Assembly: GCA_016212635.1 (NCBI GenBank)
Contig: JACRFR010000023.1
Span: 1 to 35,987 of the forward strand
From: Candidatus Liptonbacteria bacterium
GTDB lineage: Bacteria > Patescibacteriota > Minisyncoccia > UBA6257 > 2-01-FULL-56-20
Length of the DNA stretch: 35,987 nucleotides
Direction: 5' to 3'
Of the stretch, positions 31,323-35,987 are shown in pieces (the first letter of the stretch is position 1; every line of letters begins with the position of its first letter). The position numbers and the translations under genes are program-made. A model generated the notes under the pieces. That model had not been told where the DNA came from. It saw nothing but the letters and a program-made list of their open reading frames with translations, and searched no databases.

Positions 31323-31916
31323 TTGTTTAGCACCATGACTAAAAAGCGCTGGTATGGAATAATTCTAGTGGCGGTGATAGTTTTAGTATTAGCGGTAGTT
31401 TGGCCCAAACCGGGCCAGGCACCGTCCCCGCCACCCCCTGGTATTTCAGCCGATAACCAAACTCCACCCACCAACATGTTTATCACCAGCCCTGCTTTCA
31501 ATAATCAGGAAACCATTCCCCGGAAATTCACCTGTTCTGGAGGCGATATCAATCCTGAATTGCAAATTCAAAATGTTCCGACTGGGGCTAAATCACTGGT
31601 CTTGATCGTAGATGACCCAGACGCCCCGGGTGGTATATTTACCCACTGGACCATCTGGAATATAGGCTCCAAAACAACTGTGGTGAAAGAAGAAAGCAAG
31701 CCGCCGTCCGCGGTGGAGGGTACGACAGATTTTGGCCGGATCGGCTGGGGCGGGCCGTGTCCACCGCCCGGCACGCCCCATCGGTACTTCTTCCGACTCT
31801 ACGCCGTGGATACCCTGCTTGATTTGCCGGCTGGTGCCAGCCGAAAACAACTCGAGCATGCCATGGAGGGGCACGTCCTCCAGGCCGCCGAGCTCATGGG
31901 TATTTTTAGCCGCTGA
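31323..31916 (+). CDS. YbhB/YbcL (PEBP, Raf kinase inhibitor-like) protein with N-terminal TM/signal
   Basis: 'IPRKFTCSGGDINPELQIQNVPTGAKSLVLIVDDPDAPGGIFTHWTIWNI', 'GWGGPCPPPGTPHRYFFRLYAVD'. Start may be ATG 31335. Confidence 0.93.
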   Translation: MFSTMTKKRWYGIILVAVIVLVLAVVWPKPGQAPSPPPPGISADNQTPPTNMFITSPAFNNQETIPRKFTCSGGDINPELQIQNVPTGAKSLVLIVDDPDAPGGIFTHWTIWNIGSKTTVVKEESKPPSAVEGTTDFGRIGWGGPCPPPGTPHRYFFRLYAVDTLLDLPAGASRKQLEHAMEGHVLQAAELMGIFSR

Positions 31917-31928
31917 TCTTTTATCCCC

Positions 31929-32189
31929 ATGAACGAACGAGTCATAGACAGTTTGCCGGATGACCGTGTGCCCGAATTGGGCAAGACGCTTGTGCTTAAC
32001 GTGTGGTGGGTGGATGGCAGGAAGCGCCAGCGCGTACGCTTTTGGGCCACACCGCCCGAGGGGAAGGAGTCCGAGGTTATGGAGGATACATATGAAGAGT
32101 ATGAACCCGGCAAGTGGCGAAAAGTGCCGGGCGAGCCAGAGGCCGATTATGGCCCAGCGCCCACTAGAAATTCTGGTAATCCGGGCTAA
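31929..32189 (+). CDS. Hypothetical protein (86 aa)
   Basis: Complete ORF downstream of the PEBP gene; family unknown. Confidence 0.45.
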   Translation: MNERVIDSLPDDRVPELGKTLVLNVWWVDGRKRQRVRFWATPPEGKESEVMEDTYEEYEPGKWRKVPGEPEADYGPAPTRNSGNPG

Positions 32190-32343
32190 ACTGCTATCCC
32201 CAGTCCGTCTTGACAGAAATATCGGATTGCTTAATACTCCCATCAATGAAAGAGAGTCTTTCCATCTGTAGCACTGCCCCAGGCGCCCGTTACTTTGCGT
32301 TTTACTTTTTTTATCCCGCCACCGCGGCCAGGGAGTCTTAAAG

Positions 32344-32371
32344 TAGCGAAAAGCGAAAAGCGATAAGCGAA
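32344..32371. repeat. Heptamer array tagcgaa aagcgaa aagcgat aagcgaa
   Basis: Four AAGCGAA units, same consensus as the ppsA 3'-end array. Confidence 0.8.
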
Positions 32372-32380
32372 AAATAAGAG

Positions 32381-32404
32381 CCCCCTGACCGCAGGGGGAT
32401 TTTT
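32381..32404 (+). terminator. Terminator-like hairpin CCCCCTG..CAGGGGG + T-run
   Basis: ccccctgaccgcagggggatttttg. Confidence 0.7.
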
Positions 32405-32502
32405 GTATACGTTGCGATTCGGATGCTGGTCGGGTCAAGCGACCTAACTATCCTCCGGGTCGGGACCGCAAGCAATTGCCAACCGAACCGGGCGAGCTCT
32501 TT

Positions 32503-32880
32503 ATGAAAAGAATAATGCCGTTTTTTTCCGCGATTTCTGCGGACGGCGAGAATCCGGAATCGGTGCGATTACTAAACGTAATTGCCACCGAACCGGATAG
32601 CGGCGCAGGTTTCTCTTTCTGCTGGTGTCTAGGGGTGCGCACCGGTAGTTTTCGCCAAAACGGAAACTACGGGTCCATCTCGTTATATCAGCAGGAGGGA
32701 GGCTTAATTCTCCGTATAGGTGATTCTGCGGAGAACTTCCCAACCCGGATACATAACGGCCAGTCCGTAGTGCTCTGGGTCGGCCGTGCCGCTCTCGCCA
32801 CCCGCCGGCGCGAGATCGTGCGGGCCATCGTGGCCTATGCGATCTCCGGCGACCCTTCGGTCCTGGGAGACGGCAAGTAA
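32503..32880 (+). CDS. Hypothetical protein (125 aa)
   Basis: ATG 32503 (MKRIMPFFSAISADG...); followed by a 14-bp perfect hairpin at 32910-32942. No family recognised. Confidence 0.5.
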   Translation: MKRIMPFFSAISADGENPESVRLLNVIATEPDSGAGFSFCWCLGVRTGSFRQNGNYGSISLYQQEGGLILRIGDSAENFPTRIHNGQSVVLWVGRAALATRRREIVRAIVAYAISGDPSVLGDGK

Positions 32881-32909
32881 CACCTGCCGTTTCCCTAAGC
32901 CAATCCAGC

Positions 32910-32942
32910 CCCAGTGGTCCGATTCAAGATCGGACCACTGGG
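32910..32942. terminator. Hairpin after 32503-32880 (CCCAGTGGTCCGAT-tcaag-ATCGGACCACTGGG)
   Basis: 14-bp perfect stem; no T-run, so terminator role is uncertain. Confidence 0.55.
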
Positions 32943-32947
32943 CGCAG

Positions 32948-33090
32948 TTCTTATCTGAAGATGACTGCCCGTGCAGTCATTCCGAGGTATTCCGAGGAAT
33001 CTCGTAATCAAAAAATCAGATTTTTCGCACGACCCAGAATGACTAACTGCACGGGATATCATCTTCAGGTCGGAGACTTATCCCGACCTG
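32948..33090. other. Structured repeat element copy 1 (CTTATCYGAAGAT...ATCTTCAGGTCGGA...CGACCTGA), containing a nested GTCATTC...GAATGAC repeat
   Basis: Nested inverted arms GAAGATGA/TCATCTTC-like and CCCGTGCAGTCATTC/GAATGACtaaCTGCACGGG, then CAGGTCGG/CCGACCTG; shorter second copy at 33714-33776. Confidence 0.65.
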
Positions 33091-33251
33091 ACTCCAGATC
33101 ACCATGTCAGTTAAAATATCCAATATTTCATTTAGACCAGAACAAACCCCTTCTTGGATAAGGGTCGGTTTGGTTTGTCTGCGGTCTAATAAGCCAAGCG
33201 CCTCTCCTCCGGGAAAGGCGTCAGCGTTTTCCGGAGAAAGCACTTTGACGC

Positions 33252-33644
33252 ATGAAAAACCAAAATTACGAATCTGTTTGCGAACGGATAATCACCGGCT
33301 CCGGAATCGGAGTGGTGGGCGACTGCCAAGCATATCTCGGACCAGCCATCCGCTGGCTGGCCGGAGTAGAAAACGGGAGTTACTGCCAGGTGCGAACCGG
33401 TACGGCAATCCACTTGGTCTGGCTGCGCCAAGAATTGGGCCGGTTAGCCGCCTCGCTCGCGGTCGGGCAACTGACGGCGAACGAGATGGACGGCTTGTTG
33501 CGCATGCGCGGCAAGCTGGCCGAACCCTTGCCGCGGATCCCGTTCCATCGGCGCGCCAGGATCATTCGATTTTGCCAGGCGCTACAGGTCGTCTGCCATA
33601 TTGGCTCGAAACGCGCCCGCAACATGCTCCGTGGCAGGGGATAG
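33252..33644 (+). CDS. Hypothetical protein (130 aa)
   Basis: MKNQNYESVCERIITGSG...; followed by a 13-bp perfect hairpin at 33665-33701. No family recognised. Confidence 0.5.
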   Translation: MKNQNYESVCERIITGSGIGVVGDCQAYLGPAIRWLAGVENGSYCQVRTGTAIHLVWLRQELGRLAASLAVGQLTANEMDGLLRMRGKLAEPLPRIPFHRRARIIRFCQALQVVCHIGSKRARNMLRGRG

Positions 33645-33664
33645 TATGCCCCGCCGATTCACCT

Positions 33665-33701
33665 TGCGGCTCCCGGAAAGCACGCGCCTCCGGGAGCCGC
33701 A
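33665..33701. terminator. Hairpin TGCGGCTCCCGGA-aagcacgcgcc-TCCGGGAGCCGCA
   Basis: 13-bp perfect stem downstream of 33252-33644. Confidence 0.55.
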
Positions 33702-33713
33702 CATAATCTAACT

Positions 33714-33776
33714 TCTTATCCGAAGATTGATCCGCCCCGCGTGCCAATCTTCAGGTCGGAAGTATTGACCTGATAC
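33714..33776. other. Structured repeat element copy 2
   Basis: CTTATCCGAAGATtgatccgccccgcgtgccaATCTTCAGGTCGGAagtattgaCCTGA, shared with 32948-33090. Confidence 0.65.
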
Positions 33777-33893
33777 TTGCACCTTTACATGTTTCCGGTT
33801 TGGGAGAAGATAGTGCGAATTTGCGCGAATCTATACGCGAATCTACGCGAATAGAATATTCTCCCAGGCCGGAAAGGAGCCGCCTGGCGCGTA

Positions 33894-34075
33894 TGACACC
33901 ACAAGAAACATTAGAGACCGTCACGCCCAGGATGGCCGACGGGGTTCCACTCAACCCCGAGGAATTCTGGGCTGGCGCCGAGGAGTTGCTCCCCGGCACT
34001 ATCGAAGAGGAGCTCTTCCCCGAGGCCGCCGCCGAGGCGGCCAAAAGGAAAGAAAGGGAAGAGTGCTGGGCATGA
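33894..34075 (+). CDS. Hypothetical small protein (60 aa)
   Basis: MTPQETLETVTPRMADGVPLNPEEFWAGAEELLPG...; preceded by GCGAATC repeats (33810-33852), followed by ACCCGAG..CTCGGGT hairpin (34078-34113). Confidence 0.4.
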
Positions 34076-34132
34076 AAACCCGAGTGAGCGCAAACAACGC
34101 GCTCGCTCGGGTCCCACTTAACAATTTGAAAT

Positions 34133-34170
34133 TTACCCCCTCCTTTTCTAAGGAGGGGGTAAGGGGAGGT
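34133..34170. repeat. Pyrimidine-rich hairpin repeat variant
   Basis: taccccctccttttctaaggagggggtaaggggaggt; related to 2881-2914. Confidence 0.55.
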
Positions 34171-34199
34171 CGAATTGATATGCCAAAGCAATACCACCC

Positions 34200-35555
34200 A
34201 TGAACAATAAGAATTTTAAAACCGTTCTCATTCTCGGTTTCGGCCGCTTCGGCAAACTTCTGGCCGAGATCCTTAAGCCAGATTTTGACGTGGCCGTTTT
34301 CAGCCATCGGGACGTGCAGGCCGAGGCGGCTACTCTTGGCGTCAAGCAGCTGCCGCTCCAGGAAGGCCTGCGCCGGGACGCCGTGTTTTTCGCCGCCCCA
34401 ATCTCCAAATTTGAGCAGGCGTTGAACGAATGTCTGCCATTTCTCAAAGAAGCCAGGCCGAAACTTCTACTCGACGTTCTCTCGGTCAAAACCTACCCCA
34501 AAACTGTTTTCGAGCGTTTCCTACCTCCCGAGCAGGAAGCGCTTTTGACCCATCCCATGTTCGGTCCCGACAGCGTCCGACTGAACGGCGGCCTGAAGGA
34601 TCTGCCTATCATGCTGGACAAGTTCCGAGCATCCGAGGAAAGTTATCGCTTCTGGTCGGAGTATTTCCGGGGTAAAGGCCTGCGCGTGGTCGAGATGTCC
34701 GCCGAGGAGCACGATGAGCATGCCGCCCGGAGTCAGGGAGTGGCGCACTTCATCGGCCGGGTGTTGGAGGACCTGCGTTACTCACCGACCCCCATAGACA
34801 CGCTGGGTGCTCGGAAGTTACTGGAAGTGGAAGAGCTCGCGCGCAATGATGCCTGGGAGCTGTTCGCTGACCTTCAGAATATGAATCCCTACACCAAAGC
34901 CATGCGGGTGGAGTTGGGCGGAGCGGTGGAGCGAATTTACAACCGGCTTCTGCCCAATCGGGTTGATCCCGACACGCTGGTGGTCGGTATCCAGGGTGGT
35001 CGGGGTAGTTTCAATGAGCAAGCGGCAAGGTATTATCTGGAACGTACCGGCGTCGAACAACACGACATCCGATACCTACATACTACCGAGAACGTGCTCC
35101 AAGCCCTCCACGAAGGTAATGTCGATCGCGGGCAGTTTGCGATCCACAACTCGGTCGGCGGAGTGGTCGGAGAAAGCATCGAGGCCATGGCCAGGTATAA
35201 GTTTCGCATCGTGGAGGAGTTCGCGATTCAAATTTCTCACGCGCTAATGGTTCATCCGGACGCCGATCTGGCCCGAGTGGATACCATCATGACTCATCCC
35301 CAGGTTTTGGCGCAGTGCAAGCGAACGCTCGCCGAGAAGTATCCGCGGCTCCGGCAGGTGAGCGGCGAAGGGGACTTGATCGACCATGCCCTGGTGGCGG
35401 AAAAACTCGGCCATGGGGAACTGCCCAAGAGCATCGCCACCATGGGCAGCGCGCTTTTGGCCGAACTGAATAATCTCCATATTATCGAAGATCACCTGGA
35501 AGATCAGAAAGAGAACTTTACCAGCTTCCTCTGGGTCGAACGCCCTACAAGTTAA
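34200..35555 (+). CDS. Fused prephenate dehydrogenase (TyrA) - prephenate dehydratase (PheA PDT domain)
   Basis: N-terminal 'LILGFGRFGKLLAEIL...LDVLSVKTYP...THPMFGPDSV' = TyrA; C-terminal 'GIQGGRGSFNEQAARYYL...AIHNSVGGVVGESIEAM...KENFTSFLWV' = PDT. Confidence 0.85.
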   Translation: MNNKNFKTVLILGFGRFGKLLAEILKPDFDVAVFSHRDVQAEAATLGVKQLPLQEGLRRDAVFFAAPISKFEQALNECLPFLKEARPKLLLDVLSVKTYPKTVFERFLPPEQEALLTHPMFGPDSVRLNGGLKDLPIMLDKFRASEESYRFWSEYFRGKGLRVVEMSAEEHDEHAARSQGVAHFIGRVLEDLRYSPTPIDTLGARKLLEVEELARNDAWELFADLQNMNPYTKAMRVELGGAVERIYNRLLPNRVDPDTLVVGIQGGRGSFNEQAARYYLERTGVEQHDIRYLHTTENVLQALHEGNVDRGQFAIHNSVGGVVGESIEAMARYKFRIVEEFAIQISHALMVHPDADLARVDTIMTHPQVLAQCKRTLAEKYPRLRQVSGEGDLIDHALVAEKLGHGELPKSIATMGSALLAELNNLHIIEDHLEDQKENFTSFLWVERPTS

Positions 35556-35622
35556 TCCCTCTGACCTGGCCGCAATCGTGTCCCCTCCGCCCCTGTCTCC
35601 CTCCGCCTCCCGTCCCCGCCCT

Positions 35623-35745
35623 GGCGCTGTTTGGAAACCACCGATTTTATTGCCCGAGCTTGTCGAGGGCCATGCCATGTACCCGCCAATAAGCTACCCT
35701 TCCACGGGCTCAGGGAATAACTTTTTGACGTTTTCGAACAGCGCC
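35623..35745. mobile_element. MITE-like element copy 3 (inverted orientation)
   Basis: GGCGCTGTTTGGAAACCACCGATTTTATTGCCCGAGCTTGTCGAGGGCCATGCCATGTACCCGCCAATAAGCTACCCTTCC...AACTTTTTGACGTTTTCGAACAGCGCC; both terminal inverted repeats retained. Confidence 0.85.
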
Positions 35746-35855
35746 CCCCTACTCTTGCCATTCTCTATGAGATTACGTACTAGTACATGAGTACAGTACA
35801 CGCGCGCCGCCCTGTCCCCACTGGCCGGTTGAGTCCGGTTAAGTCTCAGTATTTT

Positions 35856-35987
35856 CTAATCGACAAATGAGCCCGAAATAGCCTGGGCGTAGATGGTCGG
35901 TAATTGAGGCTTGAAATGGATGGTTTTGAATAATTCGGCCTTGGCTTTTTGCATGGCAACAGCACACTCGTTATCGCTTTGCCCCAA
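35856..35987 (-). CDS. 3' end of a gene running off the window (unknown product)
   Basis: Minus strand reads ...LGQSDNECAVAMQKAKAELFKTIHFKPQLPTIYAQAISGSFVD*; open to the window edge. Confidence 0.5.
   Translation of the reverse strand: MGQSDNECAVAMQKAKAELFKTIHFKPQLPTIYAQAISGSFVD

Noticed and set aside
31593-32438. 281-aa minus-strand ORF opposite the PEBP gene
   Set aside because: Antisense to the well-recognised YbhB/YbcL gene; no recognisable domain.
35768-35800. GTAC-rich tract (acgtactagtacatgagtacagtac)
   Set aside because: Short and irregular; no consistent period or second copy in the window.

Overview
A 36-kb bacterial window, GC-moderate and densely coding mostly on the + strand. 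Gene content suggests a Patescibacteria/CPR-like organism; this is an inference from short AlaRS and recognisable small families, not proven. Recognisable genes include a HEPN/MNT pair (mntA-hepT), a short alaS, GtrA-like, AI-2E transporter, P-type cation ATPase, DUF3467, gpsA-like, a low-GC PIN-domain cassette, CcdA-like plus thioredoxin-like, glycerate kinase, ppsA, 2-hydroxyacid dehydrogenase, glutaredoxin, NDH-2-like, Glu/Leu dehydrogenase, a tldD/tldE pair, DUF2090/IolC-like aldolase, LOG-like protein, SIS-type PGI/PMI, a PD-(D/E)XK nuclease, two PaaX/Cas2-like regulators, a PEBP protein and a TyrA-PheA(PDT) fusion. The most interesting signal is in the repeats. (1) Degenerate short tandem repeats with strict 7-bp (and 9-bp) periodicity occupy many gene junctions, contain start and stop codons, and sit in frame inside coding sequences. 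(2) A ~46-bp element occurs four times, once in frame inside alaS. (3) Long palindromes flank both PaaX/Cas2-like genes, with related half-sites, and other long near-perfect palindromes sit in intergenic gaps. (4) A ~122-bp MITE-like element occurs three times; one copy landed on the start codon of mntA with an 8-bp target duplication. No CRISPR array, rRNA or convincing tRNA was seen.
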